Notes: generated by a model from the letters alone, not told the origin. DNA of 26,155 bases from CAZEFK01 sp964511405 (GCA_964511405.1 CAZEFK010000098.1:1-26155); one strand, 5' to 3'. Numbered from the stretch's first letter, positions 9,523-20,638 are shown. Translations and numbers: made by a program.

Positions 9523-9548
9523 GTCTGTAACAGATTTACGAGGCCCGC

Positions 9549-11006
9549 ATGAGCCAAGCGCGGCTGGGCGCCCGGGTCCGGCGCCTGCGCCAGGCCAATC
9601 GCCTGACCCAGACCCAGATGGCCGAGCAGCTGGGCATCAGCCCCAGCTACCTGAACCTGATCGAGCACAACCAGCGGGCCGTGACCGTGACGGTGCTGCT
9701 GAAGCTGGCGCAGCGCTTCAGCGTCGACCTGACCGAGTTCACCGCCGAGGGCGACGACCACCGGCTGCTGTCGGACCTGATGGAGGTGTTCGCCGACCCG
9801 CTGTTCGACGGCCATGAGCTCAAGACCGCCGACGTCAAGGACTTGGCCGAGGGCGCGCCCCATGTCGGGCGCGCCGTGCTGACCCTGTACCAGGCCTATC
9901 GCGGCGGCCACGGCCGCGCTGTTCCGGTCGACGCGCCCGTGAACGGCGACGCCGAGCCGGCGGCGCCGGTCGGCATGCCGGCCGAGGAAGTCGCCGACTT
10001 CCTGCAGGCGCGCGGCAACCACATCAAGGAGCTGGAAGCGGCGGCCGAGGCGCTGTGGCGCGAGGCCGAGCTGGACTTGACGCGCCTGTATGCCGGCCTC
10101 GCCGACTTCCTGGCGGCGCGCTGCGCCGTCGACGTGGTGGTCGAGCCGGCCGACGCCCAGCCCGGCCTGCTGCGCCACTACGAGCCGCGCAGCCACCGGC
10201 TGTTCCTGTCCGAGCTGCTGCCGGCGAGCAGCCGGGTGTTCCAGCTGGCGCACCAGATCGCGGTGCTGCGCCACCACGCCACCATCGACCGCATCGCGGC
10301 CCAGGGCAAGTTCACGACCCCCGAGTCCGACCGCCTGGCGCGCTTCGCCCTGGCCAACTACTTCGCCGGCGCCGTGATGATGCCCTATGAGCGCTTCCTG
10401 GCGGCGGCGCGCGCCACCCGCTACGACATCGGCCTCTTGGAGCGGCGGTTCGGCGCCAGCTTCGAGCAGGTCTGCCATCGCCTGACCACCCTGCAGCGCC
10501 CGGGTGCGGCCGGCGTGCCCTTCCATTTCCTGCGCGTCGACCTGGCCGGCAACATCTCCAAGCGCTTCAGCGCGTCGGGCATCACCATCGCGCGCTTCGG
10601 CGGCGCCTGCCCGCGCTGGAACGTCTACGACGCCTTCGCCACGCCCGGGCTGCTGCGCACGGCCGTGTCGCGCATGCCCGACGGCGCGACCTATTTCTGC
10701 ATCGCCCGCACCATTGTCGCGGTCGGCCGCCCCGACGGCCGCCTCGGCAGCGCCGGGGGCCGCTCGGCGCGCCTGGCGATCGGCCTGGGCTGCTCGGTCT
10801 CCTATGCGCGCGAGCTGGCCTATGCCGACGGCTTGGTCCTGGACGACCCCTCGGCGATCGTGCCGATCGGCGTCAGCTGCCGGGTCTGCCCGCGCGCCGA
10901 CTGCACCGACCGCGCCTTCCCGTCGCTGAACCAGGGCCTGGCCATCGACGAGAACCGGCGGGGGCTGTCGGTGTATGGCGCGCGCAGCGAGGAGCGGGGC
11001 GCGTAA
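9549..11006 (+). CDS. ScfR/RamB-type XRE-family transcriptional regulator
   Basis: The protein has 485 residues. The N-terminal XRE helix-turn-helix (about 5-62) contains TQTQMAEQLGISPSYLNLIEHNQR. A linker is followed by an IrrE/M78-like region (about 190-330) with AHQIAVLRHH where peptidases have HExxH; the glutamate is absent, so it is a non-catalytic, probably ligand-sensing, version. The C-terminal domain ends with C444-x2-C447-x4-C452, characteristic of the short-chain fatty acid regulator family. Relatives such as RamB and PccR control glyoxylate-shunt or propionyl-CoA genes in response to acyl-CoA metabolites. Its position divergent from aceA strongly supports control of that gene. It probably regulates itself through palindromes over its promoter. 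Confidence 0.9.
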   Translation: MSQARLGARVRRLRQANRLTQTQMAEQLGISPSYLNLIEHNQRAVTVTVLLKLAQRFSVDLTEFTAEGDDHRLLSDLMEVFADPLFDGHELKTADVKDLAEGAPHVGRAVLTLYQAYRGGHGRAVPVDAPVNGDAEPAAPVGMPAEEVADFLQARGNHIKELEAAAEALWREAELDLTRLYAGLADFLAARCAVDVVVEPADAQPGLLRHYEPRSHRLFLSELLPASSRVFQLAHQIAVLRHHATIDRIAAQGKFTTPESDRLARFALANYFAGAVMMPYERFLAAARATRYDIGLLERRFGASFEQVCHRLTTLQRPGAAGVPFHFLRVDLAGNISKRFSASGITIARFGGACPRWNVYDAFATPGLLRTAVSRMPDGATYFCIARTIVAVGRPDGRLGSAGGRSARLAIGLGCSVSYARELAYADGLVLDDPSAIVPIGVSCRVCPRADCTDRAFPSLNQGLAIDENRRGLSVYGARSEERGA

Positions 11007-11064
11007 TGACCGCGACCCCGGCCTTGCGCTACAAGCGCGCAGGCGCCACCCACGGACGGTATCG

Positions 11065-12339
11065 ATGGACCTGCATCCCCTCCGCGACCAAGTGCTGGGC
11101 GAGGTCCACGCCCGGCCGTTCCTGCCGATCCCGACGCCGACCCGGTTGCTCCACTACGCGTTCATGACCGACGCCGCCGCGGCGGCCGCCGACCGGCGGG
11201 CGCTCGGCGCCCTGTGCGCCTCGCAAGGCAAGCCCGGCCCCAGCGCCGAGGCCAAGCATTGCACCCTGCGGTTGCCCGAGGGCTGGCTGCGCTGGGAGCA
11301 GCACAGCGAGTACACCGCCTACACCTGGGAGCTGGCGGGCGGCGGCGACGGGGTGCCGTTCATGCCGCCGCCGACCGGGCTTGGGGCGCCGGCCGATCGT
11401 CCGGCGCCGCCCGGCCCGTTGCTGGCCGCCGTCGACCTGCATCTGGTGCCGGCCGCCTGGGTGGCCGACCCGGCGGCGCTGTTCGATCCGGCGTCGCTGG
11501 CGCTGTCGCTGGTCGACGACGGCGCCGCCCTGGTCGCAACCGACTTCCGGGTCGGCGCCAACGGCTTCGTGCGCATCCTGGTGGCCGACCGCAGCCTGAC
11601 GCCGGCGCAGGCCGGCGCCTTGACCCAGCGGCTGCTGGAGATCGAGACCTACCGCTTGCTGGCGCTGCTCGGCCTGCCGATGGCCCAGAGGCTGGCGCCG
11701 TCGGTCAAGGCGATCGAGGACGGGCTGACCCGGATCGCCCAGGCTACCACCGAGACCGACGGGATCGCGGCCGACGCCGAGCTGCTGCACGAGCTGACCG
11801 CGCTGGCCGCCCGGGCCGAAGCCGACGCCGCGGCGTCCAGCTACCGCTTCGGCGCCAGCCGGGCCTATGACGGCATCGTTCAGCAGCGCTTGGCCGCCAT
11901 CGGCGAGCGCTCCCAGTCCGGCCATCCCACCATCGCCGCCTTCCTGTCGCGGCGGCTGGCGCCGGCCATGCGAACCTGCGCGACGGTCGAGGAGCGCCAA
12001 GCCAACCTGTCGCGCAAGCTGACCCGCGCCGCCAACCTGCTGCGCACCCGGGTCGACGTCGGCATCGAGCAGCAGAACCGCGACCTGCTGACGGCCATGA
12101 ACCAGCGCGCCCACATGCAGCTGCGCCTGCAGCAGACGGTCGAGGGCCTGTCGGTGGCGGCGATCAGCTACTATGTGATCGGGCTCATCGGCCACGTGCT
12201 GGAGGGCCTCCACGACGGCGGCCTGGGGCTCGACCCGGCGCTCTGGTCGGCGCTGGCGGTGCCGGTGGTCGTGCTGCTGGTCTGGCGGGTCGTGCACCGG
12301 ATCCGCCGCCGCCACGGGGCGGGCCTGGTCAGCGACTGA
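11065..12339 (+). CDS. DUF3422 membrane-anchored protein
   Basis: The protein has 424 residues from the ATG at 11065. It begins MDLHPLRDQVLGEVHARPF with LLHYAFM soon after, which is diagnostic of DUF3422. The long N-terminal part is soluble. Helical, coiled-coil-like sequence (about 200-360, including ANLLRTRVDVGIEQQNRDLL) precedes two C-terminal membrane helices (about 363-380 and 392-411), so the bulk is likely cytoplasmic and tethered by the C terminus. The function is unknown. It starts 58 bp after the regulator gene and may share its transcript. Its TGA abuts the stop of the SDR gene on the other strand with no spacing. Confidence 0.88.
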   Translation: MDLHPLRDQVLGEVHARPFLPIPTPTRLLHYAFMTDAAAAAADRRALGALCASQGKPGPSAEAKHCTLRLPEGWLRWEQHSEYTAYTWELAGGGDGVPFMPPPTGLGAPADRPAPPGPLLAAVDLHLVPAAWVADPAALFDPASLALSLVDDGAALVATDFRVGANGFVRILVADRSLTPAQAGALTQRLLEIETYRLLALLGLPMAQRLAPSVKAIEDGLTRIAQATTETDGIAADAELLHELTALAARAEADAAASSYRFGASRAYDGIVQQRLAAIGERSQSGHPTIAAFLSRRLAPAMRTCATVEERQANLSRKLTRAANLLRTRVDVGIEQQNRDLLTAMNQRAHMQLRLQQTVEGLSVAAISYYVIGLIGHVLEGLHDGGLGLDPALWSALAVPVVVLLVWRVVHRIRRRHGAGLVSD

Positions 12340-13122
12340 TCACAGCGTCTCGACGTTCCCGCACACGCTCAACGACTGGCCCGAGACGTTGCGGCCGCCG
12401 TCCGAGCACAGGAACAGGACCATGGCGGCGACGTCGCTGGCCTGGACCATGCGGCGCAGCGAGACGCGCTCGAGCATCTGCGCTGCGACCGCGTCGCGCG
12501 TCTGGCCGGTGGCGTCGGCGCGGGCGGCGATGACGCGCTCGATGCGGTCGCCGGCGACGATGCCGGGCAGGATCGCGTTCACCCGGATGCGGTGGGGGCC
12601 CAACTCCTTGGCCAGGCTCTGGGTCAGGCCGATCACGCCCCACTTGGCCGCGGCATAGGGCGTGCGGAAGGCATAGCCGAGGCGCCCGGCGACCGAGCTC
12701 AGATTGACGATGGCGCCCTCGCCCGCCGCCTTGAGATGCGGCACGGCGTAGTGGGTGCAGTAGAACATGCCGTTCAAGTCGACATCGATGGTCCGCCGCC
12801 AATCCGCCGGCGTGATCGCGTCCACGGCCGCGGTCGGGCCGGCGATGCCGGCGTTGTTGACCAGGACGTCGAGCCCGCCCAGCCGCGCCACCGCAGTGTC
12901 GAACAGCGTCTTGACCTGATCGGGATCGGCGACGTCGCACAGGGTGGTGCCGATGTCGGGCAGGGCCGCCGCGCAGGCCGCCAGCGCCTCGCGGTCGACG
13001 TCGCAGATGTGGACCCGGGCCCCGGTGCCGGCCAGCGCCTCGACGATGGCCCGGCCGATTCCCGACGCCCCGGCGGTCACCACCGCCCGCAGGCCAGGCT
13101 CGATCGCCAGCGGCTGCTCCAT
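12340..13122 (-). CDS. Short-chain dehydrogenase/reductase (classical SDR)
   Basis: The protein has 260 residues. The Rossmann motif is T16-AGASGIG (16-23), with D41 after the second strand, which favours NAD(H) over NADP(H), and NNAG at 89-92. The catalytic tetrad is complete: N117, S143, Y156, K160. PG at the start of the substrate loop (ILPGIVAGDRIERV) and the C-terminal LFLCSDGGRNVSGQSLSVCG are typical of FabG-like oxidoreductases. The substrate, a hydroxyacyl, sugar or polyol, cannot be read. It is divergent from the DUF3833 lipoprotein gene (71 bp). Confidence 0.92.
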   Translation of the reverse strand: MEQPLAIEPGLRAVVTAGASGIGRAIVEALAGTGARVHICDVDREALAACAAALPDIGTTLCDVADPDQVKTLFDTAVARLGGLDVLVNNAGIAGPTAAVDAITPADWRRTIDVDLNGMFYCTHYAVPHLKAAGEGAIVNLSSVAGRLGYAFRTPYAAAKWGVIGLTQSLAKELGPHRIRVNAILPGIVAGDRIERVIAARADATGQTRDAVAAQMLERVSLRRMVQASDVAAMVLFLCSDGGRNVSGQSLSVCGNVETL

Positions 13123-13193
13123 GATCGGCTCCTCCCCAGGAACGGTGTCGGCATCATTCCATGATCGGCGCGCGGTCGGCTAGGTTGCCGGCC

Positions 13194-13754
13194 ATGTCGT
13201 CCCGATCCCGTGCTGCCATCCTTGTCGTCTGCTGCGCGCTCGCCGCCTGCGACGACGGCGTTCCGCCCGACTCGTTCGCCGGGCGCGAGCCGCCCCTGGC
13301 CTGCGACCGGTTCTTCGAAGGCCACCTGGAATCGTGGGGTGTGTTCGAGACGCGGGCGGGGGCGCCGACCGGCGTCGTCACCACCCGGATCGACGGCCGG
13401 CGCGACGGCGACCGGGTCGCCATGGACCAGAGCCTGGTCTTTCCCGACGGTCGCCGCCAGGACCGCGCGTTCGTCATCCGCCGGCTGGACGACCATCATT
13501 ACCAGGCGACCTCGGCCGAGATCGTCGGGATCGCGACCGCCGAAGGCTATGGCAACGCCTGCCGCTGGGCCTACGAGCTGCGTCTGGAGCCCGGCGCCCG
13601 CTTCCGCACGGTGTGGTTGGAACAGTGGATGTACCTGCTCCCCGACCAGACCCTGCTCAACCGCACCCGCATCAGCAAGTTCGGCGTGACCCTGGCCTCG
13701 GTGACCGAGAGCTTTCGCCATGTCGATGGTCCTGTCGAGGGGAGGACACCGTGA
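13194..13754 (+). CDS. DUF3833 lipoprotein
   Basis: The protein has 186 residues. A short lipoprotein signal has the lipobox LAAC (16-19), so the mature protein begins at C19 and is membrane-anchored in the periplasm. The body matches DUF3833: SFAGREPPLACDRFFEGHLESWGVFETRAG, then DQSLVFPDGRRQDRAF, TSAEIVGIATAEGYGNACRWAYEL and WLEQWMYLLPDQTLLNRTRISKFGV. This reads as a beta-rich, lipocalin-like fold, but no activity is established. The start at 13194 is set by the signal sequence. The last four bases overlap the GTG start of the creatininase-family gene, so translation is probably coupled. Confidence 0.88.
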   Translation: MSSRSRAAILVVCCALAACDDGVPPDSFAGREPPLACDRFFEGHLESWGVFETRAGAPTGVVTTRIDGRRDGDRVAMDQSLVFPDGRRQDRAFVIRRLDDHHYQATSAEIVGIATAEGYGNACRWAYELRLEPGARFRTVWLEQWMYLLPDQTLLNRTRISKFGVTLASVTESFRHVDGPVEGRTP

Positions 13755-14566
13755 TCCGCAGCCATGCCTGGGCCGACCTCACGCGCGCCGAGATCGGCGC
13801 CGCCCGCGCCGCCGGCGCCCTGCCGGTGCTGCCGGTCGGGGCGGTCGAGCAGCATGCCGACCACCTGCCCGTCGACTGCGACAGCCACTCGGCCTGGACC
13901 GTGGCGCTCGCCGCGGCCGAGCGCTGCCCGGCCCCCGACGTGCTGGTGCTGCCGCCGCCCATGTTCGGCTTCTCGCCGCACCATGCCAGCTGGGCCGGCA
14001 CCATCACGCTGCGCCTGTCGACCTTCGCCGCCCTGGTCGAGGACGTGGTCGGCTGCCTGGCCGCGCAGGGCTTTCGCCGGATCCTGGTGGTCAACGGCCA
14101 TGGCGGCAACATCGGGCCGCTGACCGGGATCGTCACCGGGCTGTGCACGTCCGGGATCGAGGTCGGCTTCGTCAACTATTGGAGCCCGGGCGAGCCGGCC
14201 TGGCGCGCGCAGCTGGCCGGCGCCTACCAGGGCGTGGGCCATGCCTGCGAGTTCGAGACCGGCGCGATGATGGCATCCAAGCCGCCCGGCCAGGCGGCGC
14301 TGATCGCCGAGCGGGCGCGGGGCCTGCCGCCCCGGCTCGGCCAGCCCTATCTGCGCGGCGGCGCCAACCAGGACCCGATCGCCGCAGCAGGCGCCTGGTG
14401 GCCGCCGATCTTCGGCGCCGGCGACTGCGGCTATGTCGGCGACCCGGCGGCAGCGACGCCCGAGGGCGGGGCGCGGCTGCTGGAGACCGCGGTCGACGCC
14501 CTGGCGCGGTTCTATGGCGAGTTCGCGCGGGCCGGGCTGAAGGCCGGGACCGATCGGCCCCTATGA
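13751..14566 (+). CDS. Creatininase-family metal-dependent amidohydrolase
   Basis: The protein has 271 residues from GTG 13751, which overlaps the upstream stop (GTGA) and is preceded by GAGGGGAGG. Metal ligands by analogy with creatininase are E33 and H35 (GAVEQHADH), D44 and H117 (NGHGGN), plus the acidic residue in HACEFETGAMM. The family includes creatinine amidohydrolase, formamidopyrimidine deformylases and peptide-clipping MftE. All hydrolyse C-N bonds, and the exact substrate here is open. There is no signal peptide, so it is cytoplasmic. A peptide-type importer begins 90 bp downstream on the same strand, suggesting it acts on an imported amide. Confidence 0.9.
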   Translation: MIRSHAWADLTRAEIGAARAAGALPVLPVGAVEQHADHLPVDCDSHSAWTVALAAAERCPAPDVLVLPPPMFGFSPHHASWAGTITLRLSTFAALVEDVVGCLAAQGFRRILVVNGHGGNIGPLTGIVTGLCTSGIEVGFVNYWSPGEPAWRAQLAGAYQGVGHACEFETGAMMASKPPGQAALIAERARGLPPRLGQPYLRGGANQDPIAAAGAWWPPIFGAGDCGYVGDPAAATPEGGARLLETAVDALARFYGEFARAGLKAGTDRPL

Positions 14567-14656
14567 CGCGTGCGTAATTGGTATGGGAAAGGTCTTGTGA
14601 CGGTCCGGCCCCCCGGCCAATACTTGGCGAACATCTGAACAGGAGGGGAGGGGGCG

Positions 14657-16165
14657 ATGACCAGGCGCATGGGGCTGATGGGGATGGCCGGGGTTGCCGT
14701 CGCGGCCCTGCTGGGCGTGGCGTCCGCCGATGCGGCCGAGCTGCGCATGGCCTGGGCGCAGGACGCCACCGGCCTCGACCCGCACAAGCAGACGGCGTTC
14801 TCGTCGCTGCGCCTGCTGGAACTGGTCTATGAGCCGCTGGTCCGCCTCGACGCCCACCTGCAGGTGACGCCGGCGGTGGCCGCGAGCTGGGCCTTCACCG
14901 ACGACGGCAAGACACTGACCTTCAAGCTCGATCCCAAGGCTCGGTTCCACACCGGCGCGCCGGTCACGGCGGCCGACGTCAAGGCCTCGTTCCAGCGCAT
15001 CCTGGACGAGAAGACGGCGGCGGTGACCCGCGCCAACTTCCTGTCGATCGCCGGCATCGACACGCCCGACGACCATACCGTGGTGTTCCGGCTGTCGCAG
15101 CCCGACGCCCCGATCCTGACCGCCATGGGCGACATCAACGCCGCGATCGCGCCGGCCGCCGCCATCGCCGACGGCTCGATCGCCACCAAGGCGGTGGGCT
15201 CCGGCCCGTTCAAGCTGCAGGAATGGAGCCCCAACGCCAAGGAGGTGCTGGTCGCCAATGCCGACTGGGCGCCGGGCAAGCCGGGGGTCGACGGCATCAC
15301 GATCAGCGTGCTGCCCGACGAGACCGCCATCGTGGCGGCCCTGCGCGCCGACCGGGTCGACTTCGCCCTCGTCAACGATCCCCTGGTCGCCTCGCTGATC
15401 GCCAAGGAGCCGAAGCTGCAGCTCAACCGCGAGCCCGGCCTGTCCTACCACGTGCTGCAGCTCAACCCGTCGCGCAAGCCCATGGACAACCTGAAGGTCC
15501 GGCAGGCGATCTCCTGCGCCGTCGACCGCCGCCAGGTGCTGGACACTGCCGCGCTGGGCGAGGGCAAGATCACCGGGCCGCTGACCATCCCGGCCTATGC
15601 CAGCGATCCCGCCCAGCTGTTCTGCTATAAGCCCGATCTTGCCCGGGCCAAGCAGCTGATGGCCGAAGCCGGCCAGTCCGGCGGCTTCGAGGCGACGGTG
15701 ATCGCCGCGACCGGCGAGCCCCCGACCGCTGCCGCCGAGGCCCAGGTGCTGCAGGCGCAGCTCGCCCAGATCGGCGTCAAGCTCAAGATCCAGATGATGG
15801 AGCTCAAGGTCTATGTCGACCGCTGGCTGAAGGGCGACTTCGATATGGCCGTGGCCGAGAACGGCGGCCGCGCCGATCCCTACACCATGTACAACCGCTA
15901 CTGGACCAAGACCGGCAACCTGCAGAAGGTGGCGAACTACATCGACGACACCCTCGACGGCCTGATGCAGCAGGGCCGCGCCGAGACCGACCCGGCCAAG
16001 CGCAAGGCGATCTTTGCCCAGTTCGAGCACGCGCTGACCGAGGCGTCGCCCTGGGTGTGGCTGTACGCGCCCAACACCTACACGGCGCAGCAGCCCAAGG
16101 TGAAAGGCTTCGTGCCGACGCCCACCGGCAGCCTGTTCGGCCTCGCCCGGGTGACGCTGCCGTAG
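14657..16165 (+). CDS. ABC transporter solute-binding protein, family 5 (peptide/nickel type)
   Basis: The protein has 502 residues. The signal peptide (MTRRMGLMGMAGVAVAALLGVASADA, cleaved about residue 27) lacks a lipobox, so it is a soluble periplasmic protein. SBP_bac_5 features are LDPHKQTAFSSLRLLELVYEPLV, WAFTDDGKTLTFKLDPKARFHTGAPVTAADV, VGSGPFKL and DNLKVRQAISCAVDRRQVL. A purine-rich ribosome site (AGGAGGGGAGGGG) lies just ahead of the ATG. The family binds peptides, opines, glutathione, nickel chelates and some sugars; the ligand cannot be deduced. It is the first gene of a complete importer with the next three genes. Confidence 0.93.
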   Translation: MTRRMGLMGMAGVAVAALLGVASADAAELRMAWAQDATGLDPHKQTAFSSLRLLELVYEPLVRLDAHLQVTPAVAASWAFTDDGKTLTFKLDPKARFHTGAPVTAADVKASFQRILDEKTAAVTRANFLSIAGIDTPDDHTVVFRLSQPDAPILTAMGDINAAIAPAAAIADGSIATKAVGSGPFKLQEWSPNAKEVLVANADWAPGKPGVDGITISVLPDETAIVAALRADRVDFALVNDPLVASLIAKEPKLQLNREPGLSYHVLQLNPSRKPMDNLKVRQAISCAVDRRQVLDTAALGEGKITGPLTIPAYASDPAQLFCYKPDLARAKQLMAEAGQSGGFEATVIAATGEPPTAAAEAQVLQAQLAQIGVKLKIQMMELKVYVDRWLKGDFDMAVAENGGRADPYTMYNRYWTKTGNLQKVANYIDDTLDGLMQQGRAETDPAKRKAIFAQFEHALTEASPWVWLYAPNTYTAQQPKVKGFVPTPTGSLFGLARVTLP

Positions 16166-16190
16166 GGAACCGGACGGCCGCCGCGGCGCC

Positions 16191-17153
16191 ATGACCTACC
16201 TCGCCCGGCGGCTGGGCAGCTTCCCGATCGTCCTGTTCGGCGTCTCGGTCATCGTGTTCGTGGCCATCCGGCTGGTCCCCGGCGACGCCATCATCGCCAT
16301 GCTGGGGACCGAGGCCGGCTTGCTGACGCCGGTCCAACGGGCCGCGCTCGCCGCCTATTTCGGCCTCGACCAGCCGCTGCTGGTGCAGTATGGGCGCTGG
16401 GCGGTCGCGGTGCTGCATGGCGACCTCGGCATTTCGACGACTTACGGCCGGCCGGTGCTTGATGTGATCCTGGAGCACTTCCCGCTGACGCTGGAGCTGG
16501 CGCTGCTGTCGATGGCGATCGCGCTGGCCACCGGCGTCGCGGCCGGCGTGTTCGCCGCCACCCGCAGCGAGCGGCCGTCGGACGCGGTGGTCCGGGTGAT
16601 CGCCATGCTCGGCCAGTCGACGCCCAGCTTCGTGCTGGCGCTGCTCATGATCTTCGCGCTGTCGGTCGGCTTCGGCGTGCTTCCGGCCATGGGCGACGTC
16701 GTGCCGCTTGGCCGCGATCCGCTCGGCAACCTCGGCCAGTTGCTGCTGCCCGCGGTCGTGCTGGGCTTCGCCTTCGCGGCGTCGGTCACCCGGATCACGC
16801 GGTCGGCGATGCTGGACGTGCTGGGCGACGACTATGTCCGCACCGCGCGCAGCAAGGGCGCCTCGGCTGCAGCGGTGATCTGGCGCCACGCCCTGCCCAA
16901 TGCGCTGATCCCGGTGGTCACGCTCAGCGGCGTCGAGTTCGGCTACCTGCTGGGCGGCGCGGTCATCGTCGAGCAGGTGTTCGCGCTGCCCGGGCTCGGC
17001 CGGCTGGTGCTCGACGCCATCACCCAGCGCGACTACGCCCTGGTGCAGGGCTCGGTGCTGTTCATCGCGGCCAACTTCATGGTGCTGAACCTGGCCGTCG
17101 ACGTAGGCTATGCCGCGCTCGACCCGCGCATCCGGCTGGAGAGCGGCGGATGA
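16191..17153 (+). CDS. DppB-type ABC permease
   Basis: The protein has 320 residues and starts MTYLARRLGSFPIVLFGVSVIVFVAIRLVPGD, the signature N terminus of DppB/OppB permeases with the first helix and the conserved PGD. Six membrane helices are evident, with a large periplasmic loop after the first. The cytoplasmic coupling segment is RTARSKGASAAAVIWRHALPNALIPVVT (EAA loop), followed by VIVEQVFALPGLGRL. It forms the channel with the next gene, which it overlaps by four bases (ATGA). Confidence 0.94.
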   Translation: MTYLARRLGSFPIVLFGVSVIVFVAIRLVPGDAIIAMLGTEAGLLTPVQRAALAAYFGLDQPLLVQYGRWAVAVLHGDLGISTTYGRPVLDVILEHFPLTLELALLSMAIALATGVAAGVFAATRSERPSDAVVRVIAMLGQSTPSFVLALLMIFALSVGFGVLPAMGDVVPLGRDPLGNLGQLLLPAVVLGFAFAASVTRITRSAMLDVLGDDYVRTARSKGASAAAVIWRHALPNALIPVVTLSGVEFGYLLGGAVIVEQVFALPGLGRLVLDAITQRDYALVQGSVLFIAANFMVLNLAVDVGYAALDPRIRLESGG

Positions 17154-17985
17154 GGCTGCTGACGGCGCTGGCGCGCCATGGCAGCGGCCGGGTCGGCGGC
17201 CTGATCATCCTGGCCTACCTGCTGATCGCCTTGGCCAGCGCCGCCGGCCTCACGCCCCACGACCCGCTGGCCCAGCACCCGCTGGCGCGGCTGCATGCGC
17301 CCGACGCGGTTTATCCGCTGGGCACCGATCTGTTCGGGCGCGACGTGCTGAGCCGGCTGATGGTCGGCATCCGCGCCTCCTTCGTGGTCGCCTTCCTGTC
17401 GGTCGCCGCCGCGGCCTTGCTCGGCACTCCGGCCGGGCTGCTGGCCGCCTGGTGGGGCGGCTGGTGGGACACCGGCCTGATGCGGGTGATGGACGTCCTG
17501 CTGGCCTTCCCGGCCATCCTGCTGGCGCTGCTGATCGTCGGGGTCGCGGGCCCGGGCACGCTCACCAGCGCGCTGGCCATCGCGGTGGTCTACACGCCGA
17601 TCTTCGCCCGGGTCGCGCGCGGGCCGACGCTGGCGCTGAAGGCGCGGGAGTTCGTCGCGGCCGCGCGCACCTTCGGCAGCGCGCAGGGCTACATCCTGAC
17701 CCGCCATCTGCTGCTCAACCTGGCCGCGCCGCTCACCGTGCAAGTGACGCTGGCGCTGGCCTGGGCGCTGCTGACCGAGGCGGCGCTCAGCTTCCTGGGC
17801 CTCGGCACCCAGCCGCCCGACCCGTCGCTGGGCCTGATGCTGAGCGACAGCCGCAATCTGATGGAGACCGCGCCCTGGCTGATGATCGGCCCGGGCATCG
17901 CGATCATGGTGGGCATCCTGGGCTTCAACCTGTTCGGCGATGCCTTGCGCGACATCGTCGATCCGCGCAGCCGGCCGTCCCGGCC

Positions 17986-17989
<4 letters not shown>
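17150..17989 (+). CDS. DppC-type ABC permease
   Basis: The protein has 279 residues. The N-terminal helix is followed by HDPLAQHPLARLHAPDAVYPLGTDLFGRDVLSRLMVG, diagnostic of DppC/OppC permeases. The coupling loop is EFVAAARTFGSAQGYILTRHLLLN and the closing LSFLGLGTQPPDPSLG is typical. Translation is coupled at both ends: ATGA with the previous permease and GTGA with the ATPase gene. Confidence 0.94.
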
Positions 17990-19690
<1,701 letters not shown>

Positions 19691-19716
<26 letters not shown>

Positions 19717-20578
19717 AGCGGCGCAGCACCCGGAAGCCCAGCCGGGCATAGAACGGCTCGACCTCGGGCCTGGCGACCAGGAAATAGGCGTCCGCGAAGC
19801 CGTGCCGCCGGATCTCCGCGAGGGCCGCCCGGGTGAGTTCGGCGCCGACGCCGCGCCCGCGCAGCCGAGATGCCACCGCCAGCGGCCCGAAGCGGTTGCC
19901 GCGATAGTGGACGGCGCCGACCGGCAGGCCGTGCTCCCAGTGGCAGAGCACGGCGCTCGGCGTCGGGTCGCCGCTCAGGCGCGCCCGGATCGAGCGCTCG
20001 AGATGGGCCCACCAGCCGGGCTCGAACTCGGCGGTGAGGAACGCCCGCAGCAGCGGGATCTCGCCCGGCGCGCATGCGCGGATCGCGTCGGGCGCCGAGG
20101 CTGCAAGATCTGCCAGGCCGATGCCCATGGAGGCGACGCTGTCGCGGATCTGGAAGCCGAAGCCGTCGGTCAGGAGCCGGTACGCCGCCGGGTGGGCCTC
20201 GCGGTCGATGCCGGGCAGCAGGTAGCGGACGGGCATATCGGCAACATCGACCCGGGTCGCGCCGTCCCGCCGGAGCCCGGCGAGCGCCGCTTCGACCAGC
20301 GTGCGGCCGATGCCGCGTCGCTGGTGGTCGGGCCGGACCCCGAGGGCGGCGATCCAGCCGGTGCCGGCCGGCCCCAGCGGGTCCAGGCGCGGCGCCAGCA
20401 CGAAGCCGGCGCACCCGCCGGCGGCGTCGGCGACCAGCAGGTGGTCGGCCGCGAAGCCGGGATCGAGCAGGATGTCACGGGCGATCAGGGATGCGTCGAT
20501 CGCCGGCAGGCCCATGGCCTGGCGCATCAGCGCAGCCACCGGCTCCAGGTCGTCGGGGCGGAAGGGGCGGATCGCCAC
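19691..20578 (-). CDS. Tandem-domain GNAT acetyltransferase
   Basis: The protein has 295 residues in two GNAT folds. The N-terminal copy (about 1-140) carries the acetyl-CoA loop LGVRPDHQRRGIGRTLV. The C-terminal copy (about 150-295) carries LAVASRLRGRGVGAELT and ends FYARLGFRVLRRF. Both pyrophosphate-binding loops look intact. The acceptor is unknown; such proteins acetylate small amines, peptides or protein termini. It is divergent from anmK with 60 bp between starts, so the two may share control. Its 3' end overlaps the ABC ATPase gene. Confidence 0.87.
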
Positions 20579-20638
20579 CGTTGTCTTTCTACTGCGGTCC
20601 CGATAAGACCATTAGGATACCTTTGCGGAGGCTGGTCA

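Noticed and set aside
13118..13169. 12-bp direct repeat TCCATGATCGGC at 13118-13129 and 13158-13169 between the SDR and DUF3833 genes
   Set aside because: Short, and one copy is inside the SDR start region; there is no palindromic character or promoter context, so chance is likely.
14595..14624. Possible promoter (TTGTGA ... AATACT) ahead of the solute-binding protein gene
   Set aside because: Spacing is 18 and the -10 match is weak; not enough to call in the 90-bp gap, though an internal promoter there is plausible.
14561..16192. Antisense open frame of over 500 codons across the solute-binding protein gene
   Set aside because: The sense strand has a clear signal peptide and SBP_bac_5 motifs; the antisense product is low-complexity.
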